From NCBI GenBank assembly GCA_021847605.1, contig JAJZQN010000045.1:1-33130 (forward strand): a DNA stretch of 33,130 nt, read 5' to 3'. Below, piece after piece: positions 24,782-33,007 of this stretch. This DNA is from Pseudomonadota bacterium (GTDB taxonomy: Bacteria > Pseudomonadota > Alphaproteobacteria > Sphingomonadales > Sphingomonadaceae). Within the stretch, counting starts at the first letter, position 1. Every line of letters begins with the position of its first letter. A model generated the notes under the pieces. It searched no databases. It worked only from the letters and a program-made list of their open reading frames with translations, and was not told the DNA's origin. Position numbers and translations under genes: made by a program.

Positions 24782-25693
24782 TCAATGTTCCCAGCCAAGT
24801 TGCGGGGGCAGGGGCATGATGGCGCCGTCGATCATCAGGGTGAGGCCGCTGCCCGGCGCCAGATGTCCCACGGGGATGGCGTGAACGGGCGGGCGGACAC
24901 CATGGGGCAGGGCGAACAGCAGTTCATAATCGTCGCCGGCGCGTGCGGCAGCGATCCGAACCGAGGATGCTCCACCGCGTGTTGCTTCCAGCGCGCGGGA
25001 CAGGGGGATATGATCGATGACGACGGCAAGGCCGCTTGCATCCGCCATACGGGCTGCGTCGATCAGCAATCCGTCGGATATGTCCATCATGGCGGTGGCG
25101 ACGGGGGCAAGCAGCGCCCCTTCGGCAAGGCGTGGGCGGGGACGGCGATAGGCCTCCACCAGCGGTCCCTGTGCTTCCGGATCGGCCCTAGCGAGGGTCA
25201 GGCCGATGCCCGCATCGCCGACCGGCCCGGTGACATAGAGGATGTCTCCCGCCTGTGCGCCGGCACGGGTAGGGACGGTGGCGGGGGCTTCGCCGATGGC
25301 GGTCAGGCTGTAGCTGCGCGGCGCGCCATCGGGCATGCGGACCGTATCGCCGCCCAGCAACGGCATGCCATGGCGGCTGAGCGCTTCGCCCAGCCCCTCC
25401 AGAAAGGCGGCGTCCCAGTCATCATCGCCCGACAGGGCATAGTTGAACAGGCAGCCGATCGGCCGCGCGCCCTTGGCCGCCAGATCGGACAGGTTCACCG
25501 CAGCGAGTTTCCAGCCGATATCGGCCGGCGGATCGGTGGGGAGATAATGGACGCCCTCGACCATCGTGTCGCTGGTGAGGATCAGCCGCTCGCCGCCCAC
25601 CGGCAATATGGCGACATCATCGACCAGCCCCTGCGCCGCCGGATCATTGGCCAGCAGGCGCAGCAGGGTGAGGAAGCGGGATTCGGCGGACAT
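24782..25693 (-). CDS. thiL: Thiamine-monophosphate kinase
   Basis: A 303-residue ATP-dependent kinase that makes thiamine diphosphate from thiamine monophosphate, the last step of thiamine synthesis. Family marks are LVDDVAILP (residues 23-31) with the metal aspartates, LTSDTMVEGVHY, AVNLSDLAAKGA, LLGGDTVR, MMDISDGLLIDAARM and GDDYELLFALP. It is the last gene of the hisG-hisD-nusB-thiL run; nusB and thiL are neighbours in many proteobacteria. A REP-like repeat lies in the 74-base gap to nusB. Confidence 0.95.
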   Translation of the reverse strand: MSAESRFLTLLRLLANDPAAQGLVDDVAILPVGGERLILTSDTMVEGVHYLPTDPPADIGWKLAAVNLSDLAAKGARPIGCLFNYALSGDDDWDAAFLEGLGEALSRHGMPLLGGDTVRMPDGAPRSYSLTAIGEAPATVPTRAGAQAGDILYVTGPVGDAGIGLTLARADPEAQGPLVEAYRRPRPRLAEGALLAPVATAMMDISDGLLIDAARMADASGLAVVIDHIPLSRALEATRGGASSVRIAAARAGDDYELLFALPHGVRPPVHAIPVGHLAPGSGLTLMIDGAIMPLPPQLGWEH

Positions 25694-25705
25694 GATCGCT
25701 TTTAT

Positions 25706-25731
25706 CCGTTCGTTTCGAGCGAAGTCGAGAA
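25706..25731. repeat. REP-like element, single copy
   Basis: The 26-base unit begins CCGTTCGTTTCGAGCG and ends AAGTCGAGAA. A nearly identical copy lies inverted at 26270-26295. The element occupies the short gap between thiL and nusB. Repeats of this form are, from memory, frequent between genes of sphingomonads. Confidence 0.7.
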
Positions 25732-25767
25732 AGGATCAGACCCGGACCGTTTGAATGAAAGTGCGAT

Positions 25768-26214
25768 TTACTTCCGCACATCCTTCGACACGCCGTCGAG
25801 CAGGCCGTTGACGAAGCCGGCCTCGCGCTTGTCGTAGAAGGCGTGGGCGACATCAACATATTCGCTGATCACGGTGCCGGTGCCGACATCGGGGCGGGCG
25901 AGCAGTTCATAGGTGCCGGCGCGCAGAATCTGGCGCATCGGCTTGTCGAGGCGATCGAGGCTCCATCCGCTCGACAGGCGGGCGGTGATGGCGGCATCGA
26001 TTTCGTCGCGGCGGCGATCCACGCCCATCACCACGTCATCGAAGAAAGATTCTTCGGCTGGCGTATAGGTGACGTCCTCGATCGTGGCGCCCAGGCGGTG
26101 CTGATGAAATTCATGCAGCAGGATATGGACGGGCGTGCCCTCCATTTCGAGCTGGTAGAGCGCCTGTACCGCGGCAAGGCGCGCGGCGGAGCGGGATTTG
26201 GAGCGGTCGTTCAT
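25768..26214 (-). CDS. nusB: Transcription antitermination factor NusB
   Basis: A 148-residue all-helical RNA-binding protein needed for antitermination on rRNA operons. It begins with the arginine-rich SKSRSAARLAAVQALYQLEM, the typical NusB N-terminus, and carries RLDKPMRQILRAGTYELL and the C-terminal DKREAGFVNGLLDGVSK, which corresponds to the FVNGVLD motif of the family. It is flanked on both sides by REP-like repeats, which may separate its expression from hisD or stabilise its message. Confidence 0.96.
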   Translation of the reverse strand: MNDRSKSRSAARLAAVQALYQLEMEGTPVHILLHEFHQHRLGATIEDVTYTPAEESFFDDVVMGVDRRRDEIDAAITARLSSGWSLDRLDKPMRQILRAGTYELLARPDVGTGTVISEYVDVAHAFYDKREAGFVNGLLDGVSKDVRK

Positions 26215-26229
26215 CGATATGTCCCTACT

Positions 26230-26295
26230 CCGTTCGGTTCGCGCTTGTCGAGAAGCGCCGCATGCAGGCTTCTCGACTTCGCTCGAAGCGAACGG
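26230..26295. repeat. Inverted pair of REP-like elements (REPIN-like)
   Basis: Two arms of about 27 bases, 26230-26256 and 26268-26295, are imperfect inverted copies separated by 11 bases, so the transcript can fold into a long hairpin. Both arms start or end in CCGTTCG and CGAGAAGC. It fills the gap between hisD and nusB and may stop or attenuate read-through, or shield the upstream message from 3' exonucleases. Confidence 0.7.
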
Positions 26296-26299
26296 ATTT

Positions 26300-27589
26300 T
26301 TATTTCAAACGGAGAGCCACGGATGCGGCGTGCGCGGGCAGCCCTTCAGCCTGTGCCAGTGCGACGGCGGCGGGGCCGATCGCACCGATGGCGGCGGCAT
26401 CGAGGCTGAGAAAACTGGTGCGCTTCATGAAGTCGAGGACCGACAGGCCCGACGAGAAACGCGCGCGGCGGCCGGTGGGCAGCACATGGTTCGGCCCGGC
26501 GACATAATCGCCGACGGCCTCGGGCGTCATGCGGCCGAGGAAGACGGAGCCGGCATGGCGCACCTGCGCGAAATAACGGTCGGGATCGTCCACCGCGAGT
26601 TCGAGATGCTCCGGCGCGAGGCGATCGACCAGCGGCATGGCTTCGTCGAGGTCGCGGACCAGGATGATCGCGCCATTGGCGTCCCAGCTGGTGCGGGCAA
26701 CGGCGCTGGTGGAGAGCGTCGGAATCTGGCGCTCGACAGCTTGAGCCACGGCATCGGCAAAGGCTGCATCGTCGGTGAACAGGATCGACTGGCTGGTCGG
26801 GTCATGTTCCGACTGGCTGAGCAGGTCGGCGGCGGTCCATTCCGGGTCGTTCTGTCCATCGGCGACGACGACGATTTCCGAAGGACCAGCCACCATGTCG
26901 ATGCCGACGACGCCGTAAAGCTGGCGCTTGGCTTCCGCGACCCAGGCATTGCCGGGGCCGGTGATGACGTCGACAGGCCGGATGCGATCGGTGCCATAGG
27001 CGAGCGCGGCGACGGCCTGCGCCCCGCCGATCCGCCAGATTTCCTCGATCCCGGCAATCTGCGCGGCGGCGAGGACCAGCGGGTTGATTTCGCCATTGGG
27101 GGTCGGCGTCACCATCGCGATGCGCGATACGCCCGCGACCTTGGCCGGAATGACGTTCATCAGCAGCGAGCTGGGATAGGCGGCGCGGCCGCCCGGTACA
27201 TAAAGGCCTGCGGCGTCGACCGCACTCCACCGCGCGCCGAGGCGAACGCCCGCGCTGTCCACGCTGTCGCTGTCCGCCGGACGCTGTTTTTCATGATAGG
27301 CAGTGATGCGCGCGGCCGCGAGTTCGAGCGCGTCGCGGAGTTCCGTCGAAATACCGTCGAGCGCTGCGCGGGTTTCCGCCGGTGTCACCGCCCAGCCGCT
27401 GACATTCAGGTCATGGCGGTCGAAGCGCTGGGTATAGTCGGCGAGCGCGGTGTCGCCCTCCGCGCGGACGCGCTTCAGGATGGCGGTGACGTCGCGCGAG
27501 ACATCTTCGTCGGCTTCGCGCCGGGCATCGACCAGCGCGGTGAAGGCGGCGGCGAAACCGGCGTCGGTGGTGTCGAGCTTAAGCGGCAT
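26300..27589 (-). CDS. hisD: Histidinol dehydrogenase
   Basis: A 429-residue zinc enzyme that makes the last two oxidations of histidine synthesis, histidinol to histidine. The zinc ligands Q259 and H262 lie in LLSQSEHDP and the catalytic pair E327-H328 in LAPEHLEL, at almost the same numbers as in Escherichia coli. NAD-binding segments include [11 protein letters not shown] and [13 protein letters not shown]. The ATG overlaps the end of hisG by 11 bases, so both are one transcript. Confidence 0.97.
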   Translation of the reverse strand: MPLKLDTTDAGFAAAFTALVDARREADEDVSRDVTAILKRVRAEGDTALADYTQRFDRHDLNVSGWAVTPAETRAALDGISTELRDALELAAARITAYHEKQRPADSDSVDSAGVRLGARWSAVDAAGLYVPGGRAAYPSSLLMNVIPAKVAGVSRIAMVTPTPNGEINPLVLAAAQIAGIEEIWRIGGAQAVAALAYGTDRIRPVDVITGPGNAWVAEAKRQLYGVVGIDMVAGPSEIVVVADGQNDPEWTAADLLSQSEHDPTSQSILFTDDAAFADAVAQAVERQIPTLSTSAVARTSWDANGAIILVRDLDEAMPLVDRLAPEHLELAVDDPDRYFAQVRHAGSVFLGRMTPEAVGDYVAGPNHVLPTGRRARFSSGLSVLDFMKRTSFLSLDAAAIGAIGPAAVALAQAEGLPAHAASVALRLK

Positions 27590-28241
27590 CCTTGACCCCC
27601 ACGGCGTTGCGGAACGCCTCCACTAGTGGGGTAAGCTCGGCCGAGCGCATCTTGTAGGCGGCACGGTTGACGATCAGGCGGGCGGACACCGGCATGATGA
27701 TGCTGGTTTCAACCAGCCCATTGGCCTTGAGCGTCGCACCCGACGAGACGAGATCGACGATGCGGCGCGACAGGCCGAGCGAGGGTGCCAGTTCCATCGC
27801 GCCGTTCAGCTTTACGCATTCGGCCTGAAGCCCGCGCGCCTCATAATATTTGCGGGTGAGGTGCGGATATTTGGTGGCGACGCGGACATGGCTCATCACC
27901 GCTTCATCCTCGTCGGCCAGGCCTTCGGGTTGCGCGACGGACAGGCGGCAATGGCCGATGTCGAGGTCGACGGGGGCGTAAAGTTCGGAATAGTCAAACT
28001 CCTCCACCACGTCGGAACCGACTATGCCGATCTGCGCTGCGCCATGGGCGACGAAGGTGGCGACATCGAACGCGCGCACGCGGATGATCGATACGTCGGG
28101 CCGGTTGGTGGCGAAGCGCAGCGCCCGGCTTTTCTTGTCATGAAATTCCGCCTCCGGTTCGATACCGGCTTTGGCGAGCAGGGGCAGCGCTTCATCGAGG
28201 ATGCGGCCCTTGGGGATGGCGAAGGTGAGCGGGCGAGTCAT
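27579..28241 (-). CDS. hisG: ATP phosphoribosyltransferase, short form
   Basis: A 220-residue catalytic subunit for the first step of histidine synthesis, joining ATP and PRPP. It begins [18 protein letters not shown] and has [10 protein letters not shown], the family P-loop-like region being [15 protein letters not shown]. At this length it lacks the C-terminal regulatory domain of the long form, so it is expected to need a HisZ regulatory subunit for activity and feedback by histidine; hisZ is not in this window. It heads the hisG-hisD-nusB-thiL run, with an 11-base overlap into hisD. Confidence 0.96.
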   Translation of the reverse strand: MTRPLTFAIPKGRILDEALPLLAKAGIEPEAEFHDKKSRALRFATNRPDVSIIRVRAFDVATFVAHGAAQIGIVGSDVVEEFDYSELYAPVDLDIGHCRLSVAQPEGLADEDEAVMSHVRVATKYPHLTRKYYEARGLQAECVKLNGAMELAPSLGLSRRIVDLVSSGATLKANGLVETSIIMPVSARLIVNRAAYKMRSAELTPLVEAFRNAVGVKDAA

Positions 28242-28315
28242 GACGCGCGGGCCTTACGCGGGAGGGCGCGAAAGGGCAAGGTTTTGGGGCCATTGCTTCT
28301 TGCTCAGAACAGCAG

Positions 28316-28459
28316 ATGTTCGATACGCTGCAGTCCATGACGATATTGATCGATCTTATTGCAGGGTTCTTCACAAGTGACCTGTCGATCGGGTGAAAGA
28401 TCGTCGCGATTCTGGCGGTTGTTCTGCTCGGATTGGTGATGATTCTGTCGATAGCCTAA
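28316..28459 (+). pseudogene. Tiny membrane-protein ORF interrupted by an in-frame TGA
   Basis: From the ATG at 28316 a frame of 48 codons runs to TAA at 28457-28459, interrupted once by TGA at 28394-28396 (codon 27). The first part reads MFDTLQSMTILIDLIAGFF and the part after the TGA reads KIVAILAVVLLGLVMIL, which is a clean transmembrane helix. A single A-to-G change would turn the TGA into a tryptophan codon and give one 47-residue protein. It could be a broken small gene, a sequencing error, or a short 26-residue product. No good ribosome binding site is visible. The rest of 28242-28504 holds only a hairpin after this ORF. Confidence 0.4.
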
Positions 28460-28462
28460 ATG

Positions 28463-28494
28463 GCCGTCATGCCGACGAGGCCCGGCATGACGGC
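28463..28494. terminator. Hairpin in the convergent gap before mnmA
   Basis: A perfect 12-bp stem, GCCGTCATGCCG with CGGCATGACGGC, with an eight-base loop. It lies 10 bases past the mnmA stop codon on one side and 3 bases past the tiny ORF on the other. No T run follows on either strand. CGTCATGCCG palindromes of this type are common as intergenic repeats in alphaproteobacteria, so it may be a repeat rather than a dedicated terminator. Confidence 0.5.
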
Positions 28495-28504
28495 GTAAAT
28501 GGGG

Positions 28505-29635
28505 TCAGGCGGCTTGCGCTTCGGCCATCGCCGCCTGTGTCTGTGCGATCCAGCCGCCGCCCAGCACGCGGTCGCCGCTGTACAGCACCGCCGCCTGCCC
28601 CGGTGCGACGCCATATTCGGGCGCGTCGAAGATGAGGCGGTCGCCGTCGAGGCGTGCGGGGACGGGCTTGGCCATGGAGCGGACCTTGGCGGTCAGAGGC
28701 CCGGTAAAATCGCGGCCCAGCCAGTTGATGTCGGACAGGCGCGCGCCCGCCACCGCCAGAGCGGCCCTTGGCCCCACGATCACGCGGCGGCTTTCGGCGT
28801 CGAGGCGCACGACATAGAGCGGATCGGGCTGACCGCCGATTTCCAGTCCCTTGCGCTGGCCCACGGTGAAATGGATCATCCCCTTGTGCCGGCCCAGCAC
28901 CCGGCCGTCGATATGGACGATGTCGCCGCCCTCGTCGGCGTCGGGGCGCAGCTTGCGCACGATCTTTGCATAGTCGCCATCGGGCACGAAGCAGATGTCC
29001 TGGCTGTCGGGCTTCAGCGCCACCGACAGACCCAGTTCGGCCGCAATCTCACGCACCTGCGGCTTGGGCAGGCCGCCAAGGGGGAAGCGCAGATAGTCGA
29101 GCTGCGCCTGAGTCGTGGCGAACAGGAAATAGCTCTGGTCGCGGGCCGGATCGGCGGCGCGGTGCAGTTCGGCGCCCTGCGCCCCTTCCACCCGCTGCAC
29201 ATAATGGCCGGTGGCAAGGCAGTCCGCGCCCAGATCGCGCGCGATCTGGAACAGATCGGTGAATTTCACCCCCATATTGCACTTCACACAGGGGATGGGC
29301 GTGCGGCCGGCCATATATTCATCGGCAAAGTCGGCGATTACGGAGTCGCGAAAGGCACTTTCATAATCAAAGACATAATGGGCGATGCCGATGCGGTCGG
29401 CGACGGCGCGGGCGTCGCGTATGTCCTGCCCCGCGCAACAGCTTCCGGTGCGGCCGACGGCGGCGCCATGATCATAAAGCTGAAGCGTGACGCCGATGAC
29501 TTCCGCGCCGGTCTTTGCGGCGAGGGCGGCGACGACGCTGCTGTCCACGCCGCCCGACATGGCGACGACGATGCGCCGCGCACTGAGCGGCTGGGAAAGC
29601 TGAAACTGGGGCTGCATGGCGCGCATATAGTGCAT
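28505..29635 (-). CDS. mnmA: tRNA 2-thiouridylase MnmA
   Basis: A 376-residue enzyme that puts sulfur on U34 of tRNA-Lys, -Glu and -Gln, using ATP and a sulfur-relay protein. The PP-loop is SGGVDSS (27-33). The catalytic cysteines are C116 in PCVKCN and C215 in SQDICFV. Adjacent family motifs are DQSYFLF and [10 protein letters not shown] begin at the ATG at 29635; ATGs at 29626 and 29617 are also possible and none has a good ribosome binding site. The open frame further upstream to 29950 crosses the divergent gene and is not supported. It is transcribed alone, divergently from the gene at 29781. Confidence 0.95.
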   Translation of the reverse strand: MHYMRAMQPQFQLSQPLSARRIVVAMSGGVDSSVVAALAAKTGAEVIGVTLQLYDHGAAVGRTGSCCAGQDIRDARAVADRIGIAHYVFDYESAFRDSVIADFADEYMAGRTPIPCVKCNMGVKFTDLFQIARDLGADCLATGHYVQRVEGAQGAELHRAADPARDQSYFLFATTQAQLDYLRFPLGGLPKPQVREIAAELGLSVALKPDSQDICFVPDGDYAKIVRKLRPDADEGGDIVHIDGRVLGRHKGMIHFTVGQRKGLEIGGQPDPLYVVRLDAESRRVIVGPRAALAVAGARLSDINWLGRDFTGPLTAKVRSMAKPVPARLDGDRLIFDAPEYGVAPGQAAVLYSGDRVLGGGWIAQTQAAMAEAQAA

Positions 29636-29780
29636 GGTGGCCGTTCGCGCAAAAGTTAACAAAATCTTCCACGCCCTGGCCCGGATAGGGACAGAATGAG
29701 CCAATGTGACGGTCAAATGACCGATCAAAGTCGGATCGAGTTTACCGACCCTTATCCATTGGCCCGTAAAAGCATGATCC

Positions 29781-30080
29781 ATGGACCTGAGTTTCCTCCG
29801 GGCCGGCGGGCTGACCCCCGCCAGTGCCAGATCCATAACCCGGCCGCGTATTCCGGCCTGGCCCTTCCTGCGTGCGTCCTCCGCGGCGGCGCAGGCGGCC
29901 AGTCCGACCGCGCGGGCGGTGGCGGACGTCCTGCGGGGGCAGGGCGACAAGGAGGATTGGGTTCAGGAACTGGCGGAGATTTTTGCGCCACGTTCCGACG
30001 GCATGATCGAGGCCGTTCGTCTCGCCGGCAGCTTTAATCCGCTGGTGGCCAGTCGTTTAGCTGGGGGGCAAGGAAGATGA
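29781..30080 (+). CDS. Hypothetical 99-residue protein upstream of sciP
   Basis: A 99-residue frame beginning [16 protein letters not shown] with third positions rich in G and C, like the real genes around it. The middle is Ala/Arg-rich and low in complexity; the C-terminal part (about 50-95), with [17 protein letters not shown], looks helical. I do not recognise a family and no strong ribosome binding site precedes the ATG. It lies 104 bases before sciP on the same strand. An overlapping frame from 29696 looks less natural. It is probably real, but this is not certain. Confidence 0.5.
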   Translation: MDLSFLRAGGLTPASARSITRPRIPAWPFLRASSAAAQAASPTARAVADVLRGQGDKEDWVQELAEIFAPRSDGMIEAVRLAGSFNPLVASRLAGGQGR

Positions 30081-30184
30081 AGGTGGTGTTTACCGTGGCG
30101 CTTTAGCCGATGTTCAGAAGGCTATGCACATAAGGGTGTCACTACTGAATTCGGCAACGCCAGTGCCGCATATTGAGGGTAAGA

Positions 30185-30484
30185 ATGATAGAGAACCAGA
30201 AAATCAGGCCCGCCCAGGTCGTCGGGCCGCTAGGGGAACCCCTGACCCTCGACAGTCTGCCGCCGGCGGACACCACGCGATGGGTCGTGCGGCGCAAGGC
30301 GGAAGTCGTGGCTGCGGTCAACGGCGGTCTGTTGAACGTCGACGAGGTTTGCGCCCGCTATAACCTGACGCTGGAGGAATTTGCCGGCTGGCAGCGTGCG
30401 GTCGACCGATCGGGCATGCACGGCCTGCGCGTCACCCGCATCCAATATTATAAGTCCCTCTACGAGCGGCAGCAGAAATATTGA
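30185..30484 (+). CDS. sciP: SciP-like CtrA inhibitor (DUF1153)
   Basis: A 99-residue helix-turn-helix protein of the DUF1153 family. In Caulobacter, SciP binds the master regulator CtrA and blocks its activation of transcription early in the cell cycle. Family marks are VVGPLGEPLTLDSLPP near the N-terminus, RWVVRRKAEVVAAVNGGLL, and VCARYNLTLEEFAGWQ as the helix-turn-helix. I chose the ATG at 30185, which has GAGG seven bases upstream; four more codons are open above it. A strong terminator follows. I saw no clear TTAA-N7-TTAA CtrA box just upstream. Confidence 0.93.
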   Translation: MIENQKIRPAQVVGPLGEPLTLDSLPPADTTRWVVRRKAEVVAAVNGGLLNVDEVCARYNLTLEEFAGWQRAVDRSGMHGLRVTRIQYYKSLYERQQKY

Positions 30485-30515
30485 CGATCCCCCGCCTGCA
30501 TGGGCGATGGACATG

Positions 30516-30551
30516 AAAAGGGCCGGCGGGCGATGTTCCGCCGGCCCTTTT
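30516..30551 (+). terminator. Rho-independent terminator of sciP
   Basis: A 14-bp stem (AAAAGGGCCGGCGG with CCGCCGGCCCTTTT) with an eight-base loop ends in four T residues, 31 bases past the sciP stop. Because the stem starts with AAAA it could work in both directions. Confidence 0.9.
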
Positions 30552-30711
30552 GCCTGTCTGACGCGCAACGCGCGCGGCGCAAGCGCGGAAAAACGGCGCA
30601 AAGGCCGGATGGTTTCCACCACGGAATCATTTTTCGCCGATGGAACAGGATGACGATTGCTCCGTTGAAACAACACTCAACCCGCTGGGGGCGAGGTTCA
30701 AGGAGCAGATC

Positions 30712-30972
30712 ATGGGTATCATCTTGTGGCTTATCGTCGGCGGCATCATTGGCTGGCTTGCCAGCCTTATCATGCGGACTGACGCGCAGCAGGGCATCCT
30801 GCTCAACATCGTCGTTGGTATCGTCGGCGCCTTCATCGGCGGCCTGATTTTCAGCGGCGGATCGATCAACAATGGCAGCCCGCTGTCGCTGACCAACTTC
30901 ATCGTTTCGCTGATCGGCGCGGTGATCCTGCTGGCACTGGTCAATCTGGTGCGTCGCGGTTCGGTGCGATAA
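30712..30972 (+). CDS. GlsB/YeaQ/YmgE-family small membrane protein (first copy)
   Basis: An 86-residue protein with three membrane helices and the family pattern of glycine-rich helices: GGIIGWLASLIM (about 9-20), LLNIVVGIVGAFIGGLIF and FIVSLIGAVILLALV. Members are general-stress inner-membrane proteins, formerly called transglycosylase-associated; no enzymatic activity is established. The ATG at 30712 has AAGGAG seven bases upstream; the open frame before it is not needed. A second family member lies convergent 66 bases downstream. Confidence 0.93.
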   Translation: MGIILWLIVGGIIGWLASLIMRTDAQQGILLNIVVGIVGAFIGGLIFSGGSINNGSPLSLTNFIVSLIGAVILLALVNLVRRGSVR

Positions 30973-30996
30973 CGCACTGACGCTGCCTATCAATTT

Positions 30997-31032
30997 AAAA
31001 GGCCGCTACCCCCGATGGGGTGGCGGCCTTTT
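30997..31032. terminator. Shared bidirectional terminator of two convergent genes
   Basis: A 16-bp stem (AAAAGGCCGCTACCCC with GGGGTGGCGGCCTTTT, one wobble pair) with a CGAT loop. T residues follow on the plus strand, and the minus strand ends in the mirror-image TTTT, so it can end both the gene at 30712 and the gene at 31039, whose stop is only 6 bases away. Confidence 0.9.
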
Positions 31033-31038
31033 TATATA

Positions 31039-31287
31039 TCAGCGGCGCGCGGCAAAGGCGCGATATAATGCCAGTATCGCGACCGATCCCAAAATCGCCG
31101 CGATGAACCCGGCCCGTTCGCCGGGCGCGTAAATGCCCATCAGGCGGCCCATGAATCCGGCAAACAGGGCGCCGGCTATACCCAGCAATATGGTGACAAT
31201 ACATCCGCCCGGATCACGGCCCGGCATGATCAGTCGGGCGATTGCCCCCGCCAGCAGGCCGACAATGACCCATCCCAGCAAATCCAT
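31039..31287 (-). CDS. GlsB/YeaQ/YmgE-family small membrane protein (second copy)
   Basis: An 82-residue three-helix membrane protein of the same family as the gene at 30712, with VGLLAGAIARLIMPGRDPGG at about 9-28 (the conserved loop MPGRDPGG is typical of the family), a glycine-rich second helix and an ERAGFIAAILGSVAILAL third helix. The two copies share little sequence beyond the family pattern, so this is an old duplication or independent recruitment. It is transcribed toward its paralogue. Confidence 0.92.
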   Translation of the reverse strand: MDLLGWVIVGLLAGAIARLIMPGRDPGGCIVTILLGIAGALFAGFMGRLMGIYAPGERAGFIAAILGSVAILALYRAFAARR

Positions 31288-31487
31288 CGCGCGATCCTTC
31301 TATCTTTCGTTTTTGCGGACCCGACCGGCATAGCGCCATAGTCGGACCGATTCGGCAACCATGCCCAACGCCGTAAAGCCATTTACCTATCGAAACGAAC
31401 GGAACATGGCTTACCGCAGTCACGATATGACCCCATGGGGGTTCAGAATGGCTCTATATAAGCCTGTGCGGCCGTGATATTTGGGGC

Positions 31488-31514
31488 TTGAGGGCGGTGA
31501 TATATTCATATAAC
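31488..31514 (+). promoter_or_regulatory. Possible promoter of the RND efflux operon
   Basis: TTGAGG (31488-31493) and TATAAC (31509-31514) are separated by 15 bases, slightly short of the ideal 17. They lie in a locally AT-rich stretch 57 bases before the adaptor ATG. The rest of 31288-31570 shows no gene. Confidence 0.3.
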
Positions 31515-31570
31515 ACAGCTGCCGAGTGACAAGGTGCCTGCACGATGGGCGCTGGAGAGATGGAAGCGGC

Positions 31571-32734
31571 ATGAATTACGAAACCCAGTTGGTGGGCGAT
31601 ACCCTGATCGCGGGTGACGGCGTGTTGCGCCGTCGACGGCGTCTGCTGACGATTGCGGCGATCGTTGCAATCCTGCTGATCGCTGTGGCGACATGGATTT
31701 CCATGCGTGGTAAAGGGGCGCAGTTGCCAGAGGCTGCCGTTACCGCCCCTGTCGTCTCCGTCATCAGTCCCGGTCAGTCGATGGTTGCACGCACCATCAC
31801 GGCAACGGGATCGCTCGCCGCGCGGGTCGATATGCCGGTCGGCGTGGTCGGCGAAGGTGGCATGGTGTCGCAGGTGCTGGTACAGCCGGGCGATTGGGTG
31901 CGGGCCGGGCAGACGCTGGCTATCATCGAGCGGTCGGTTCAGGTTGAACAGGGACGATCCCTCGCGGCTCAGGTCGAAGTCGCCCGTGCCGACGCCAAGC
32001 TGGCGCAGGCACAGCTTGACCGTGCCAAGGCGCTGGTGTCGCGCGGTTTTATCAGCGCTGCTGACATCGATCAGCGGACTGCGACCCGCGATGCGGCACA
32101 GGCCCGTGTCGATGTCGCCGCTGCCCAGCTTGCCGAACAGCGTGCCCGCACAGGTCGACTGAATATCAGCGCGCCTGCGGCCGGCCTTGTCCTGACACGT
32201 TCGGTCGAACCGGGCCAGATCGTTCAGGCGGGCAGTGCCGTGCTGTTCCGCATGGCCAAGGGTGGCGAGATGGAAATGCGGGCGCAACTGGCCGAGGGCG
32301 ACCTGACCGTGCTGCGCACCGGCAACAGTGCGACGGTGACGCCGATCGGCGACAGCCGTCAATTTGCCGGCCGCGTGTGGCAGGTATCGCCGATCGTCGA
32401 TCCGCAAAGCCGTCAGGGCATCGCCCGCATCGCCCTGCCTTATAATGAAGCATTGCGCCCGGGCGGTTTCGCGTCCGCCACCATCACCAGTGGCTCGGGT
32501 AATGCTCCGCTGGTGCCGGAATCGGCGGTGCAGAGCGATCCCAAGGGCAATTATGTCTATGTCGTCAACGGTGAGAACCATGTTGAGCGCCGGGATGTGA
32601 CCGTCGGGCAGGTTTCGGACAAAGGCGTGGCCATCACCAGCGGCATTACCGGCGCGGAAAAGATCGTCACGTCCGCCGCCGCCTTCCTGACGCCGGGTCA
32701 GAAGGTGAAGCCGGAACTGGTGAAGGCACAATAA
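31571..32734 (+). CDS. RND efflux periplasmic adaptor (membrane fusion protein, HlyD family)
   Basis: A 387-residue adaptor that links an RND pump in the inner membrane to an outer-membrane channel. Residues 23-45 (RRLLTIAAIVAILLIAVATW) form one membrane anchor. The lipoyl half-motifs are around GEGGMVSQVLVQPGDWVRAG and TGRLNISAPAAGLVL, flanking a coiled-coil hairpin (about 120-190) rich in Ala, Gln and Arg. A beta-barrel and a membrane-proximal domain complete the protein (DVTVGQVSDKGVAI). The ATG at 31571 is preceded by GGAAG four bases upstream; the frame is open to 31526. The permease gene follows by 69 bases but is broken by an insertion sequence, so this adaptor may have no working pump. 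Confidence 0.92.
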   Translation: MNYETQLVGDTLIAGDGVLRRRRRLLTIAAIVAILLIAVATWISMRGKGAQLPEAAVTAPVVSVISPGQSMVARTITATGSLAARVDMPVGVVGEGGMVSQVLVQPGDWVRAGQTLAIIERSVQVEQGRSLAAQVEVARADAKLAQAQLDRAKALVSRGFISAADIDQRTATRDAAQARVDVAAAQLAEQRARTGRLNISAPAAGLVLTRSVEPGQIVQAGSAVLFRMAKGGEMEMRAQLAEGDLTVLRTGNSATVTPIGDSRQFAGRVWQVSPIVDPQSRQGIARIALPYNEALRPGGFASATITSGSGNAPLVPESAVQSDPKGNYVYVVNGENHVERRDVTVGQVSDKGVAITSGITGAEKIVTSAAAFLTPGQKVKPELVKAQ

Positions 32735-32803
32735 GCGGGCCGGCGCTCTGAGCGTCGGCCATGGATCACGGGACGTCAGGCGTCCGGCGAGGGAAAGCCC
32801 GTC

Positions 32804-33007
32804 ATGAGTTTTCGCAATATTTCCGCATGGGCGATCCGTAATCCGGTGACGCCGCTGGTGCTGTTCGCGGCCCTCATGATGGCGGGCATCATCAGCTTTC
32901 TGCGGATGGACATTAACCAGAATCCTGACGTCAGCTTTCCTATGGTCAGCGTCACGGTCAGCCAGCCGGGCGCTGCGCCGACCGAACTGGAAACGCAGGT
33001 CACGCAG
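32804..33007 (+). pseudogene. RND efflux permease, truncated by an IS6-family element
   Basis: The first 68 codons of an AcrB-type RND transporter, which should be more than 1000 residues long. The N-terminal membrane helix (NPVTPLVLFAALMMAGIISF) and the start of the porter domain (MDINQNPDVSFPMVSVTVS, then PGAAPTELETQVTQ) are typical. After Q68 the sequence changes to the end of an insertion sequence; the frame continues for 22 foreign codons (GSVANSDTVSK and so on) and stops at 33074-33076. Any remaining part of the gene would lie beyond the window on the other side of the element. Confidence 0.9.

Noticed and set aside
28499..29659. A 386-codon plus-strand frame opposite mnmA
   Set aside because: MnmA is unambiguous on the minus strand; the other frame is a GC-rich antisense shadow.
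29636..29780. A CtrA-type box near sciP and mnmA
   Set aside because: GTTAAC is present near 29650, but no TTAA-N7-TTAA pair could be found.
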